From K23-9 sp964460665 (GTDB lineage Bacteria; Planctomycetota; Planctomycetia; Pirellulales; Pirellulaceae), in contig CAYWSL010000008.1 in NCBI GenBank assembly GCA_964460665.1, forward strand, positions 1-64,000: a DNA stretch of 64,000 nt, written 5' to 3'. Of the stretch, positions 45,267 through 54,677 are shown piece after piece; position 1 is the first letter of the stretch; each line of letters opens with the position of its first letter. Made by a program: the position numbers and the translations under genes. Under the pieces are notes generated by a model. That model worked only from the letters and a program-made list of their open reading frames with translations, was not told the origin of the DNA and did not search any database.

Positions 45267-46705
45267 CTACCGAACTAGCACCAAGACTTGGGCGAGTTGA
45301 TCGGGGACGTCTTGGTTGGTAGACAGGGCGGGCAGTGGGCCCGTTGCCTTGAAAGGTTTCAGCTTGCCGTTGCTGACCGAACTGGCCAAGGCACCTGCCA
45401 CTCGGCTTTGAAACTGCCACGATGTGTGGCGTACTTCCGTTGGATTGACTTGCTTCAGTGATTTCATAAAACGCTGAACCTTTGGAGCCGCGATCACACC
45501 GAACTTAACGGATTCGACTCTGTCAGTGTCAGCTGCCAAAGACTGCTGCAAGTAGTCCGTCTTCTTGGACGGTACTTCCAAGTACAGCACTTGCACACCA
45601 CGATCACTCGCCTCGATCGTTTGCGACAAGATCCCAACCAGCTGATCACTGACGACCTTTTCTTCCGCTGGCCTAATCTGACAATTCTGCATTAATTCGC
45701 GGACGACGCCTGATAGCCGGCCAGCTTCGGTTAGCTTGACTTCTATCACAGGCAGCAAGCCCAGGCCGCTAATCGCACTCAGCGCCTCAGCGTCACTGAC
45801 GACTTCGCCGTTGAGGATGCGTTCCTCAATCGCTTTCAGCCGCTTGTTTGCATCGACCACTGAAATAGATGCTTCTGCTATCGATTGCAATGTAGCAGCG
45901 TTTGGGCTTTCGAGACCATTAGTAGCTGGCGCACGATCAGCAGCCACAGCAACTTTCGGTTCCTGCGTCGTGTTTGGCGTCGTGTTTGGCGTCGTGTTTG
46001 GCGTCGTGTTTAGCAACGCNNNNNNNNNNNNNNNNNNNNNNNNNNNNNNNNNNNNNNNNNNNNNNNNNNNNNNNNNNNNNNNNNNNNNNNNNNNNNNNNN
46101 NNNNNNNNNNNNNNNNNNNGCGTCGTGTTTGGCGTCGTGTTTGGCGTCGTGTTTGGCGTCGTGTTTAGCAACGCGTTTGGCGATACCGTGTCAGCGTCGG
46201 CATCCGCAATCGCAGTGACATCGGGACTTGAATCCAGCAGCCCATTGGGCGAAAAGGTTGCACCTGGCTGAGCGTCAGCCACTGAAGGAACCACGGTGGC
46301 TGGCTGCTCAGGTTTCAAAACCACAATCGCAACAGCGATCGATGCAGCCAACGCAACCAAACCGCTTGCGATGCGTCCCCAAGGAACACGTCGCGTCGTT
46401 GTTTCGGTACTCGGCTGTTCAGCCAATCGAATCAGCGGATGGCTCTCATCCAAGCCTTCGCTACGTGCCCGCTCGATTGCGGCAGATAGAACTCGATCGG
46501 AAAAGCGGCCGTCCAGTTTGGTGGATTCATCGATCCGCGTAATTTCTCTTAGAGTGCACTGAATGTCTTGCAGTTCACCTAGCTCTTGGGCAACCTGAGG
46601 GTCGTCGCGCATGAGTTGGTCGATTTGCGTTTGCTCGTCACCGCTGAGCGTACCATCCAGGTACCCACTTAGCAGTTGATCAAGGCTATCTCTTGGTATA
46701 GACAT
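45267..46705 (-). CDS. Anti-sigma-factor-like single-pass membrane protein (interrupted only by an artificial gap)
   Basis: Two frames, 46010-46705 and 45267-46016, are one gene. Removing the 100 N plus one copy of the duplicated 55-mer (155 nt) puts them in the same frame and gives 427 residues. The N-terminal LLSGYLDGTLSGDEQTQIDQ resembles planctomycete zinc-less anti-sigma factors; a membrane helix follows (IASGLVALAASIAVAIVVL). The outer part begins with NTTP tetrapeptide repeats, then a soluble domain (KRLKAIEERILNGEVVSDAE, GVQVLYLEVPSKKTDYLQQS). No sigma gene lies next to it, so its partner is unknown. Confidence 0.75.
45965..46174. repeat. 12-bp NTTP-coding repeats with 100-N gap and 55-nt duplicated flank
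   Basis: GCGTCGTGTTTG repeats in tandem on both sides of the N-run (46020-46119). The 55 bases before (45965-46019) and after it (46120-46174) are identical. Read on the minus strand the units encode Asn-Thr-Thr-Pro. The real number of units cannot be read from this assembly, but any whole number keeps the frame. Confidence 0.9.
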
Positions 46706-47108
46706 CGTTTTGTACGGTTTGCCACACGTGGCGGCCTGGTGTCGCAGGGCTCAATTACGGGCTCATACGAGCGAGGACTGGCGCCTACTTGAAGTTCTCA
46801 TATCGCTCATCCCTCTATCAAGTGAGGGACCCCGGAAAACTCCGCGAAGCGATATCATACGGTAAACAGCTGGCATCATTGCCGGCTGCAGGGTTGGGAT
46901 GCATGGGTACCCGGTAAAGTTCCCGAATACCAACGAAACGCCCCCCGAATTGGGAAAAATTGCGAGTTTTCCAAGGGTTGGGGCCGTAGAAGTCAGGTTT
47001 TTGTGAGGGATAGCGGGCTTGAGAGTCGATTCGGGCAATCTAACCACGTTCTACCCCCATGCTTTCTCGCCCGTGTTCCTCTTCTACTTCTTCCATCGAT
47101 CGGCCTGA
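46706..47108. other. Intergenic region, no gene seen
   Basis: About 400 nt between the anti-sigma-like gene (minus) and the methyltransferase gene (plus), divergent. No RNA gene, repeat or family motif is visible on either strand. It should carry both promoters, but I cannot place them. Confidence 0.45.
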
Positions 47109-47957
47109 ATGAATCACGACCAAATTTTGAAGGCGAACCGGCAGGTTTACAACGCGATGGCTGCTGACAAGGCTCCCCTGTGCCGGCCGGCCAAAGACAG
47201 CGAACTGGCAGATCCGCTGGCGACGATCGATCCCGCTGGTTGGCTGGGCACATCGATAGCCGGTGCAAACGTCCTGTGCTTGGCGGCCGGCGGGGGCCGC
47301 CAAAGTTCGCTGTATGCAGCGGCTGGGGCGAACGTCACCGTCGTTGACCTCAGCAGCGCCATGCTGGAACTTGACCGACAAGTCGCTAGCGAACGTGGGT
47401 TCCCGCTGCGACTGTTCGAGACGTCGATGGAAGACCTATCGGCACTGCGTGACGGCGAGTTTGATCTGGTCATTCATCCCGTCAGTACTTGCTACATTCC
47501 GGATGTGCGCCCGGTTTTTGAAGAAGTCGCACGAGTGCTTCGCGGCGATGGCTTGTACATCAGCCAACACAAACAACCGACAAGCTTGCAGGCGTCCATC
47601 GATCGCGACAGCCAGGGCTATCGTCTGCAGCACAAGTACTACCACAGTTCACCCGTTCCACCGCCCGCCACAACGTCCAAGTCGGCGCAGCGGCTACGTG
47701 AACGCGGCGCAGTTGAATTCCTGCACCGCTGGGAGCAGTTAGTAGGGCTGATGTGCCGAGCAGGTTTTTTGATCGAAGACTTGGTCGAACCGATGCACGC
47801 GCAGAAAGATGCGGCCGTAGGTTCATTCGCCGACCGCGCAGCCTACGTCGCACCGTATGTGCGAATCAAAGCAAGAAGAAAAGCAAACGCATCGCAGCGC
47901 GATGGCAATCAGAAGTCCACCGGAGACGGCTCGAACCAGCTGTGGCTGCCAAGCTAA
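47109..47957 (+). CDS. SAM-dependent class I methyltransferase
   Basis: 282 residues. The SAM-binding motif I reads VLCLAAGGGRQSSLYAAAG, post-I VTVVDLSSAMLELDRQ, and the acidic motif EFDLVIHPVSTCYI followed by FEEVARVLRGDGLYISQHK. The C-terminal part (EQLVGLMCRAGFLIEDLVEP) is typical of such enzymes. The last 25 residues are polar and probably disordered. The substrate cannot be inferred. It is on its own, between the anti-sigma gene and the secretion operon, converging with that operon. Confidence 0.88.
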   Translation: MNHDQILKANRQVYNAMAADKAPLCRPAKDSELADPLATIDPAGWLGTSIAGANVLCLAAGGGRQSSLYAAAGANVTVVDLSSAMLELDRQVASERGFPLRLFETSMEDLSALRDGEFDLVIHPVSTCYIPDVRPVFEEVARVLRGDGLYISQHKQPTSLQASIDRDSQGYRLQHKYYHSSPVPPPATTSKSAQRLRERGAVEFLHRWEQLVGLMCRAGFLIEDLVEPMHAQKDAAVGSFADRAAYVAPYVRIKARRKANASQRDGNQKSTGDGSNQLWLPS

Positions 47958-48204
47958 AAATCGTAGGCCAGGACAAAGTCCAGTACAGCGCCAAGTCCAG
48001 TACAGCGCCACTTTGAATTGCAAACGCAACTTTCGCAGTGTTTTCTGATCGTACTCGTACTCAGGCGTTTCGCCGGTACTCGTACTCCTACTCGATGCCA
48101 CGGTTTCACCAACGAGATCGAGTACGAAAGCCGTGAACTTTATTTCTACAGACCAACCACGCTGAGGTGATGATTAAGAATCGACTTAAACTGGCGCTGT
48201 GCAG
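47958..48204. repeat. Intergenic region with short direct repeats
   Basis: AGTCCAGTACAGCGCCA occurs twice in tandem within 47978-48012. GTACTCGTACTC occurs twice in the next 60 nt, and GAGTACGAA appears again further right. The region lies between the methyltransferase and the last gene of the secretion operon, which converge, so a terminator would be expected, but no stem plus T tract is clear. Confidence 0.45.
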
Positions 48205-48597
48205 TTAGAACTTGCCGGGCAGAACTGGCAAGGTCGTTGCGGTGGCATCGGGTTCTGCTGTGACGGTCCACTGTGTGCCGTTTAGCGAATAGTCGATGCG
48301 GTACAGAACCGTTCCCGAGGATTCGGTATGGCTGTACTGATAGGAAACTGGCGGGGATGGTTCGCTGACTTCAAGTCGCTGGCAGGCGACGGCGAGTACC
48401 GAAACCGGGCCGGCTTGGTAGACTTCGCTGCGGATGCGTGCTTGTTCGACTCGCAGCGCCGCGTTCAGGTTTCGCTGATGCAAAGCCACGAAGGCACTGG
48501 ACGTCAAAATGATCATCATCACCAACAACATGGCGTAGCCACGACGCTGACGTGCGCGATTGCGAGCAGGTCGTTTCTTGTCTTCACATTGGCTCAT
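48205..48597 (-). CDS. Minor pilin-like protein (PilX/GspK-type N-terminus)
   Basis: 130 residues with the pilin-like N-terminal pattern RGYAMLLVMMIILTSSAFVA; the mature part is short (QRNLNAALRVEQARIRSEVY, RIDYSLNGTQWTVTAEPD). It overlaps the previous gene of the operon by the ATGA of start and stop. The N-terminal helix could integrate as a type IV pilus or type II secretion minor subunit. Being last in the operon, its expression depends on the upstream genes. The exact family is uncertain. Confidence 0.65.
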   Translation of the reverse strand: MSQCEDKKRPARNRARQRRGYAMLLVMMIILTSSAFVALHQRNLNAALRVEQARIRSEVYQAGPVSVLAVACQRLEVSEPSPPVSYQYSHTESSGTVLYRIDYSLNGTQWTVTAEPDATATTLPVLPGKF

Positions 48598-49145
48598 AAC
48601 ACATCCGATACCAAGAACGTGTAGGTGGTTGCGAAGTCGCCGGCGACGAAGTCCAGCGAAATCGTGATTTCGTCACCGCCTAGCACAAATTCAACATCGT
48701 CAACGTGACGCGCGACGGTGTACTGAGCACCAGATAGTGCGTCGGTGCGGACAAGCTGGTTATTGGATAGCGAATATGTCACCACGCGATCCGGTGCGAT
48801 CCAGTCTGCCGAGGCGTCTTTGTCTGCGTCGAAACAGAGGCGTAGTTCAGTCGGACTGGGAATCAGTCTTCCGACCAATCGCCATTGGTCACGGTCACCG
48901 GTGTGTTCTTCTGGACAAGTGCCAGAAAAATCACGGCGGATCGATTCGATCGCCAAGCGGGCTTCGGCGGCAACTTGTGTTTCGACAATGTTCCCAGCCA
49001 TGCCTCGGGCCATGTCAACAGCAACCGATGCGGCCAGGACGACGATTGCCGCCGCCATCATCGAAGCCACGGTGACTTCAAGCAAACTGAAGCCCCGTCG
49101 CACTGATGAACGACGAGAGATGTTTTTTGCTGGTTCGTTGATCAC
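48594..49145 (-). CDS. Pseudopilin (GspJ-like)
   Basis: 183 residues. Prepilin cleavage and methylation site RRGFSLLEVTVASMMAAAIV, then a soluble part with RLAIESIRRDFSGTCPEEHT, typical of GspJ. It starts at a GTG; GTGATC overlaps the stop of the preceding gene, and GGAGG lies 7 nt upstream, so coupling is likely. In the assembly it would be one of the tip minor pseudopilins together with the next genes. Confidence 0.8.
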   Translation of the reverse strand: MINEPAKNISRRSSVRRGFSLLEVTVASMMAAAIVVLAASVAVDMARGMAGNIVETQVAAEARLAIESIRRDFSGTCPEEHTGDRDQWRLVGRLIPSPTELRLCFDADKDASADWIAPDRVVTYSLSNNQLVRTDALSGAQYTVARHVDDVEFVLGGDEITISLDFVAGDFATTYTFLVSDVL

Positions 49146-49921
49146 GGAGCGGCCTCCAGGACAACGGTTGCACCACCGCTGGCTGATTCCGACAGCGATA
49201 CCAGTTCAAGTGACTTTCGCGGACGAACCCAAATGGCGTCGGCAATAATAAAACTGACACTGCCGGGCCCATCATTCAGTTGCACACTAAGGCTGCCGTT
49301 GGTGACCGTATAAACCCCCAGGCTGTCCCAGGGACGAGACAGGTGTGTTTCGTCACTTGGTGAAATGGCCTGGTTCATCAACTGTGAATCCAGCAACACA
49401 TTGCCGTCATAGATTTCACACTCGACTGCTGTACCGTTAGAACTGAAGTGCGGATACGTGATCAACACTTCGTAGTCGCCATTGGGTACAGCCGCGTTGA
49501 ACCGAGCATAGGACCCCACCATACCAGTCGAACGATGGAAGTGTGCGGATGGCCCGTGACGGCTAAGCGGAGTCCACTTCGACCAGGGAAGCGGGTCGGT
49601 AGCTGCCTGTACAAATTGGACGCTAGGATCCTCGTTATCGATGATCAATGATGTCGTCGCAGTTGGGGCTACTTGGGCAGGCGGCACTAACACTGAATCG
49701 ATCGACGCGTAAACACCCAGCTTACGTTCCCATGGAGAAGTCGCTTGGTTGATCGCGGCAACATCATCAGGCGGAAGCGTTTCGGCCAGTCGGATCGATT
49801 GACGCGTTTGTACGACCGACATGGAGTACAACCCGCTTATACCAAGCGCCAGCATCACCATCGCGACTTGGATTTCCAAGTACGTGGCGCCACGGCGACG
49901 GAAAAAGCGATGGTTTGTCAT
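49142..49921 (-). CDS. Pseudopilin (PilV/GspI-like) with long soluble domain
   Basis: About 259 residues. The prepilin site RRGATYLEIQVAMVMLALGI shows the Glu at +5 and hydrophobic helix, but Tyr-Leu replaces the usual Phe-Thr/Ser start. The soluble domain is unusually long for GspI (SIRLAETLPPDDVAAINQAT, YEVLITYPHFSSNGTAVECE). That extra part resembles a jelly-roll/CBM-like fold of carbohydrate-binding modules, which would be novel on a pilin; the call is tentative. The ATG at 49921 is chosen over the TTG at 49954. Confidence 0.7.
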   Translation of the reverse strand: MTNHRFFRRRGATYLEIQVAMVMLALGISGLYSMSVVQTRQSIRLAETLPPDDVAAINQATSPWERKLGVYASIDSVLVPPAQVAPTATTSLIIDNEDPSVQFVQAATDPLPWSKWTPLSRHGPSAHFHRSTGMVGSYARFNAAVPNGDYEVLITYPHFSSNGTAVECEIYDGNVLLDSQLMNQAISPSDETHLSRPWDSLGVYTVTNGSLSVQLNDGPGSVSFIIADAIWVRPRKSLELVSLSESASGGATVVLEAAP

Positions 49922-49954
49922 GACTTCGTTATGCAATTTGCGGTTATATGGCAA

Positions 49955-50443
49955 TCAAAACGACGGGGTCAAAATCGGTATCGACCCATCAATCAGACTT
50001 GGGTTGCCTTGAACCGTGCCGGTGATGGCCCCCGTTTCGTCGATCTGAAAGCTGCCCTGCCAAGCTCCGCTGTAAACCGGTGTTCCGAGATTGTCGAAGG
50101 AGCGGCGCGTTGCGGTGGCTTGAAATGCCTGGGCATCGGCGCTAGCGATCACGTATTCGTATCGCGGCGCGGTGTTATTTAAGTCACCATCGATCAAACC
50201 TTCGTCGATCAACGATTGCAGGTCGGTCGCGTAGGTGCGATTTTCTAGCCAGTAGAATCGCTGTGCGGTGTTGATCATTCGCAATCCGGCCGAAGCCATG
50301 TCGGCGTGCGACTGTTCCATGGATTGCCGAACGCTGGGTGCCACAAAGGAAACCAGCACCGCCAAAATGGTCATCGTCACGACGACTTCGATCAGCGAAA
50401 ATGCTTTCCGCGATCGACGCCCAGCTGAGACAAGCGTATGCAT
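49955..50443 (-). CDS. Pseudopilin (GspH/pilin-like)
   Basis: About 162 residues with a leader (VSAGRRSRKA) and methylation site FSLIEVVVTMTILAVLVSFV; the following helix has QRFYWLENRTYATDLQSL, as in GspG/GspH pilins. The start is the ATG at 50443; a TTG at 50464, whose TTGA overlaps the stop of the gspF gene and which follows GGGGAA, is also credible and would lengthen the leader. It lies directly after gspF. Confidence 0.78.
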   Translation of the reverse strand: MHTLVSAGRRSRKAFSLIEVVVTMTILAVLVSFVAPSVRQSMEQSHADMASAGLRMINTAQRFYWLENRTYATDLQSLIDEGLIDGDLNNTAPRYEYVIASADAQAFQATATRRSFDNLGTPVYSGAWQGSFQIDETGAITGTVQGNPSLIDGSIPILTPSF

Positions 50444-50460
50444 ATGTTTGTTGGGAAAGA

Positions 50461-51558
50461 TCAATTGACATTCCCCGCCATCTCGAACATTGGAATGTAA
50501 ATCGCCAGCATCACGACGCTGATCACGGCGCCCATGACCATGATGATCGCGGGCTCGGCAAGTTTCGTCACGCGGCCCATGAAAGCTTGTGTTTTTTCGC
50601 GGTAGTAAGGTGCCAGTTCTTCCATGACGGGACCCAGTTGAGCGGATTCTTCGCCCACCCGAACGGCATTGATCATCATGTTGGTAAACAACCCTGATTC
50701 TTCCAGTCCGTCGGCCAAGGTCCGACCCGCAGCCATACGGTTTCGAGCGTGGACGATGGCGTCGCGATACGGCGGCTGTCCTTTGAACACGTCCGCGACA
50801 GTGTCCAGTGTCTCCAACATCGGAACGCCACTACGCATTAGCAAAGCCAGGTTCGATGCGAATCGATACATGGACGACTGGATTACCAAGTCACCCACGA
50901 CCGGAATCGCCACCATAAAACTGACGGCACTTCGCATGCCTGGTTCGGTTTTCAGCCAGCGGCGAACGAAGAACGCGGCGGCACCCAGGCCGCCAATCAG
51001 ATAGATCCCATACGCCGCCAATGCGTCGCTGCAATCGAGCACAAATACGGTGATACTTGGCAGTTCGGCGCCCATTTCGTTGAACATGTTGCCAAACGTC
51101 GGAACGACGAACCACAGCATGACAACCAGCACCAAGATGGCGACGAACACCAACACGCAAGGATAGATCATCGACCCGATGAACTTGCTACGTGTTTCGG
51201 CCGCTTCGCGGATTTGTCTATTCAGGTCCACTAGCACTTCGTCTAGCTTACCGGTGGCTTCACCCGTCGCGATCATTGCGTTCCAGTGTAATGGAAACAG
51301 ATCGCCAGCAGAGGTTTCGATTGCGTTGTGCAGCGGAATACCCGATGCAACTCGCTCGGAAGCTTCTTCCATCTTCTCTTGCAGCGTCGTGCTCTGGTTC
51401 TGTTCTGCGGCAAGCTTTAGTGCGCGCAGCATCGGCGTGCCTGACGCCAACAGCGAACCGAATTGCTGAAAGAACGTCATCTTGTCATCTAGCGTTACGC
51501 GACGGTGTCGCTTTGCAGAGACACGCGCCCGCGATAGGAACCAGGATTGAAGAGACAT
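50461..51558 (-). CDS. gspF: Type II secretion/type IV pilus inner-membrane protein GspF/PilC
   Basis: 365 residues. Two GspF domains with the standard motifs FFQQFGSLLASGTPMLRALK and MYRFASNLALLMRSGVPMLE, and three membrane helices (SMIYPCVLVFVAILVLVVML, YGIYLIGGLGAAAFFV, IMVMGAVISVVMLAIYIPM). It anchors the assembly ATPase GspE in the inner membrane. Thirty nucleotides separate it from gspE; it is translationally linked to the following pilin gene. Confidence 0.93.
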   Translation of the reverse strand: MSLQSWFLSRARVSAKRHRRVTLDDKMTFFQQFGSLLASGTPMLRALKLAAEQNQSTTLQEKMEEASERVASGIPLHNAIETSAGDLFPLHWNAMIATGEATGKLDEVLVDLNRQIREAAETRSKFIGSMIYPCVLVFVAILVLVVMLWFVVPTFGNMFNEMGAELPSITVFVLDCSDALAAYGIYLIGGLGAAAFFVRRWLKTEPGMRSAVSFMVAIPVVGDLVIQSSMYRFASNLALLMRSGVPMLETLDTVADVFKGQPPYRDAIVHARNRMAAGRTLADGLEESGLFTNMMINAVRVGEESAQLGPVMEELAPYYREKTQAFMGRVTKLAEPAIIMVMGAVISVVMLAIYIPMFEMAGNVN

Positions 51559-51588
51559 GATGGATCGTATGTGCTGTAAAGTTCTGGT

Positions 51589-53349
51589 TTAGTGGGAGTT
51601 GCACAGGCTGATTGCTTCTTCCAGGCTGGTTTCGCCCAGAGTCACTTTGCTGGCTGCACTTTGCGCCAGCAGGCTCATGCCCGAATCAACGGCACACTGT
51701 TTCATTTCGCCAATCGTGGCGTCGGCTTGGATCAGATCGCGAAGTTCTTGATTGATTCGAATGATCTCGAACACGGCGATTCGTCCGCGATAGCCGGAGT
51801 TGCGACATCGCTGGCAGCCCTTCGCCTTAAAGACCACTTGGTCCTTCGGAATGTTGTATCGTTCGGAATCTTCAGCCGACATTTGATAAGGCTCTTTGCA
51901 TTCTTCGCAAAGACGCCGAAGCAATCGTTGTGCCACTAGCAATCGCAGCGTACTAGCCAACAAGAATGGTTCGATACCCATGTCTTGCAGACGCGTCACG
52001 CTGCTAAGCGCGTCGTTGGTGTGAAGCGTGCTAAAGACAAAGTGACCAGTCAAAGCAGCTCGCATACAAATCGCGGCGGTTTCGTTGTCACGAACCTCAC
52101 CGACCATGATGACATCAGGGTCTTGCCGCAAAAACGATCGCAGTGCACTGGAAAACGTCAGCCCCACTTTGTTGCGGGTCTGCACTTGGTTGATGCCGCT
52201 GAACTTGAATTCAACGGGGTCTTCAACCGTACAAATGTTGGTTGCGTTGTCGTTCAACGCGTTCAAGCAGGAATACAGCGTCGTGCTTTTACCGCTACCG
52301 GTCGGCCCGGTCACCAGCATCAGCCCGTGAGCACTGCGGATTGATTCGGTCAGATCGCTGTACTGCCGATCGTCCAAACCCAGTTTGGTCAAGTCGTGCG
52401 GCAAAGCGTTCTTGTCCAGAACACGCATTACGATCTTTTCGCCGTAAACGGTCGGGCACGTGTTCACACGCATGTCCACCCGTTGTTCGCCACTACGAAG
52501 TCCGATCGCACCGTCTTGCGGGATACGCTTTTCGGCGATGTCCATTTTGCTTAGCACTTTCAGTCGGCTGATCACAGCATTCAAAAGTGGCATCGGTGGC
52601 GGCGACGCTTCGGTCAACACGCCGTCGATCCGCAAGCGAACGCGGCACGATTCTTCGTACGGCTCAATGTGAATATCGCTAGCGCCGTTCTCTAAAGCTT
52701 GCTCGAAGATTCCGTTGACGTACCGAATGATACGGCCATCACGTCCTGGCGGCGGCGCTTGGTCCAAGTGGACAATTTCGCTCGTTTCCTGCGAATCTTC
52801 GTCATCCAGTTCTTCACCCTCTTCGACTTCCTCGAAGTTCGTGGCGGTACTGCTTGTGATCGTGTCCGTCCAAGATCCTTCTTCGTACAGAACGCTAAGC
52901 AGTCGTTCGATAACCGAAAGCGGTGCGAACGAAGGACGCATTTGACGTCCAGTCAGTAGCTTGATTTCGTCGGCCAGCAGCAGCGAATCGGGCGCAAAGA
53001 TGGCCACCTCCAACACGTTGCCTTCGTCGCTTAGTGGCGCGATCAGGTGATCGCGACAAAGTCGACTGGGCAGCACGGCAGCCATCGCGGGGTCAACCGG
53101 CGGCGGCACATCCGCTGGCGGGTCGAACAAAGGCATCAAGTAGTGCTTGGAGTACGCTTTGGCAATCTGCTTTTCGTCGGTTACACCGAACCGAATAATC
53201 GCTTCTTCAATCGTCACTTCGTCCTTGACAGGCGAATTCCACATCTCGTCCAGACGGCTGGCATCCAGCGCCTTCATTTTCGACAACAATCGGATGATCA
53301 ACGGATCTTGGCCCGATGCGTTTCGATTCGTAGTAAGTGTGCTCGCCAT
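51589..53349 (-). CDS. gspE: Assembly ATPase GspE/PilB
   Basis: 586 residues. Walker A TGPTGSGKSTTLYS, Asp box CTVEDPVEFKF, Walker B-like VIMVGEVRDNETAAICM, and His box FVFSTLHTNDALSS. A zinc site with two Cys pairs is complete (RRLCEECKEP and GCQRCRNSGY). The N-terminal domain (about 1-170) is of MshEN/GspE-type, with a long acidic linker (EEVEEGEELDDEDSQE). It powers pilus or pseudopilus assembly. It sits between the PilP/GspC-like gene and gspF. Confidence 0.95.
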   Translation of the reverse strand: MASTLTTNRNASGQDPLIIRLLSKMKALDASRLDEMWNSPVKDEVTIEEAIIRFGVTDEKQIAKAYSKHYLMPLFDPPADVPPPVDPAMAAVLPSRLCRDHLIAPLSDEGNVLEVAIFAPDSLLLADEIKLLTGRQMRPSFAPLSVIERLLSVLYEEGSWTDTITSSTATNFEEVEEGEELDDEDSQETSEIVHLDQAPPPGRDGRIIRYVNGIFEQALENGASDIHIEPYEESCRVRLRIDGVLTEASPPPMPLLNAVISRLKVLSKMDIAEKRIPQDGAIGLRSGEQRVDMRVNTCPTVYGEKIVMRVLDKNALPHDLTKLGLDDRQYSDLTESIRSAHGLMLVTGPTGSGKSTTLYSCLNALNDNATNICTVEDPVEFKFSGINQVQTRNKVGLTFSSALRSFLRQDPDVIMVGEVRDNETAAICMRAALTGHFVFSTLHTNDALSSVTRLQDMGIEPFLLASTLRLLVAQRLLRRLCEECKEPYQMSAEDSERYNIPKDQVVFKAKGCQRCRNSGYRGRIAVFEIIRINQELRDLIQADATIGEMKQCAVDSGMSLLAQSAASKVTLGETSLEEAISLCNSH

Positions 53350-53436
53350 CGTGCGATCTTTGAATTGGGAATAGCTCGGTGCGGCTCGGCCGCGATGAAG
53401 TGTTTTCTAAGTCTCGTGTTGCCCACGCTTCGCCCG

Positions 53437-54102
53437 CTAAGTGGGCGGACCAAGTGGGTCGGCTTCAGCGGGCCCAGCCGGCGCTGTGGAACCGCGGGTG
53501 TTGGAACCTTGGGTTGCGGAACCGCCGGTTGTGGAACCACGCGTTGTGGAACCAGCGGCGGGCATGGCCACCTGGCGTGATTCTTGCGACTGGATTCCCG
53601 GTGCGATCGGTGCAGTGTTTTGCTTGAACGGCGCGGGGCGAATGCTGACGACGGTTTCCGCACTTCGCAAAACAACGTGGTCAGCGTCGATCGAAATGAT
53701 TTCGCAAAGAGGACCTTCGCCAGCTCGAATTCGGTCGCCAACCAAGCTTGGTTTGCCGTTGATGATTGCCCATGCCTTTCCGCCCAATCTTGCGATCCCA
53801 GAAAGTTCCAAGCCAGACTTGATCTTCTCAGGATCGGGACCAACTGGTCTGGTAACAGCAACCAATTTGCCGGTATCAGGCTCGACTTCCTTAGTCTCGT
53901 CCACCACCAACACAAGGCGGAACGGATCCACAATGTCTGCTAAAGGCTTAGGAGCTTCTAAGTCTGCTGGCTTCCATCGCACCGACTTTGCTTTGACGAC
54001 ATTATCGCCCAGATCCAGCCCGCTTGATGGGGGCCAACCCAAGTAAAGTGCGGTCCCGAATACAGCTAGTGGGAGGCCAAAACGTTGCATGAGTGGATTC
54101 AT
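53437..54102 (-). CDS. PilP/GspC-like periplasmic connector
   Basis: 221 residues. A short N-terminal membrane helix (LPLAVFGTALYLGW), then a homology-region-like beta domain (LELSGIARLGGKAWAIINGK, VGDRIRAGEGPLCEIISIDA), which fits the HR domain of PilP/GspC contacting the secretin. The C-terminus is a 15-bp DNA repeat coding GSTTRG/GSTTGG/GSATQG-like blocks, then Pro-rich. Its ATG overlaps the stop of the pilO-like gene by one base (TAATG). It lies upstream of gspE by 87 nt. Confidence 0.7.
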   Translation of the reverse strand: MNPLMQRFGLPLAVFGTALYLGWPPSSGLDLGDNVVKAKSVRWKPADLEAPKPLADIVDPFRLVLVVDETKEVEPDTGKLVAVTRPVGPDPEKIKSGLELSGIARLGGKAWAIINGKPSLVGDRIRAGEGPLCEIISIDADHVVLRSAETVVSIRPAPFKQNTAPIAPGIQSQESRQVAMPAAGSTTRGSTTGGSATQGSNTRGSTAPAGPAEADPLGPPT

Positions 54103-54641
54103 TATTTGTCCCTCAATAGACGAACCGACATTTGCATGGTGGGAGTCTTGCGGTCGCGTTCAGGTGGACTGATTGCAATCGTTTCAACTCGAGTCAGATA
54201 CTGACCGCTTTCCAACGCATGCAAGAACTTGTGTAGTGATTCGATTGGGCCAATCGCGTCCATCGATACGCGAACGGATTCAAGCGGCCCCAGTCGCGTA
54301 GGCGACTGCGTATCGATTCGCATCAGGTCAACCGATTCCGAGCGTGCAATTTCAATCAAGTAGGCCGTGATCATGTCACTGCCGCCTTTAGGTACCAATC
54401 GCGGATCAACCTTTTCTAGGTGCGACCGCAGCAAAAGAACTTCTTCAGCAGTTTGCACTGTGTTCTCTAGCTGGGTCAGATCGCGTTTGCTGCGTTTGAT
54501 CCGGCCATGAAGTGGTTCGCTAATCGCAAAGAACATCACCAAGACGGTGACACCTGCCACGGCAAGACGCATTCGGAACGGATCTCGCAGATGCGCGGCA
54601 ACTTGCTCAAGCTCTGCTCGCCAATCTTTTTTGTTCGACAT
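54102..54641 (-). CDS. PilO/GspM-like inner-membrane protein
   Basis: About 179 residues. One membrane helix (RLAVAGVTVLVMFFAI), a short coiled coil (KRSKRDLTQLENTVQTAEE), then a ferredoxin-like domain (MITAYLIEIARSESVDLMRI, SVRVSMDAIGPIESLHKFLH), as in PilO/GspM. It starts at the ATG 54641 and overlaps the PilP-like gene by one base. It is the expected partner of the PilN part of the upstream fusion. Confidence 0.75.
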   Translation of the reverse strand: MSNKKDWRAELEQVAAHLRDPFRMRLAVAGVTVLVMFFAISEPLHGRIKRSKRDLTQLENTVQTAEEVLLLRSHLEKVDPRLVPKGGSDMITAYLIEIARSESVDLMRIDTQSPTRLGPLESVRVSMDAIGPIESLHKFLHALESGQYLTRVETIAISPPERDRKTPTMQMSVRLLRDK

Positions 54642-54677
54642 ATTCAACTCGCGGTCAATCGCTGAAGAGCGGACTGA

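Noticed and set aside
46010..46016. Two separate genes on either side of the 46020 gap
   Set aside because: They fuse in frame when the duplicated end and N are removed, so splitting them would be wrong.
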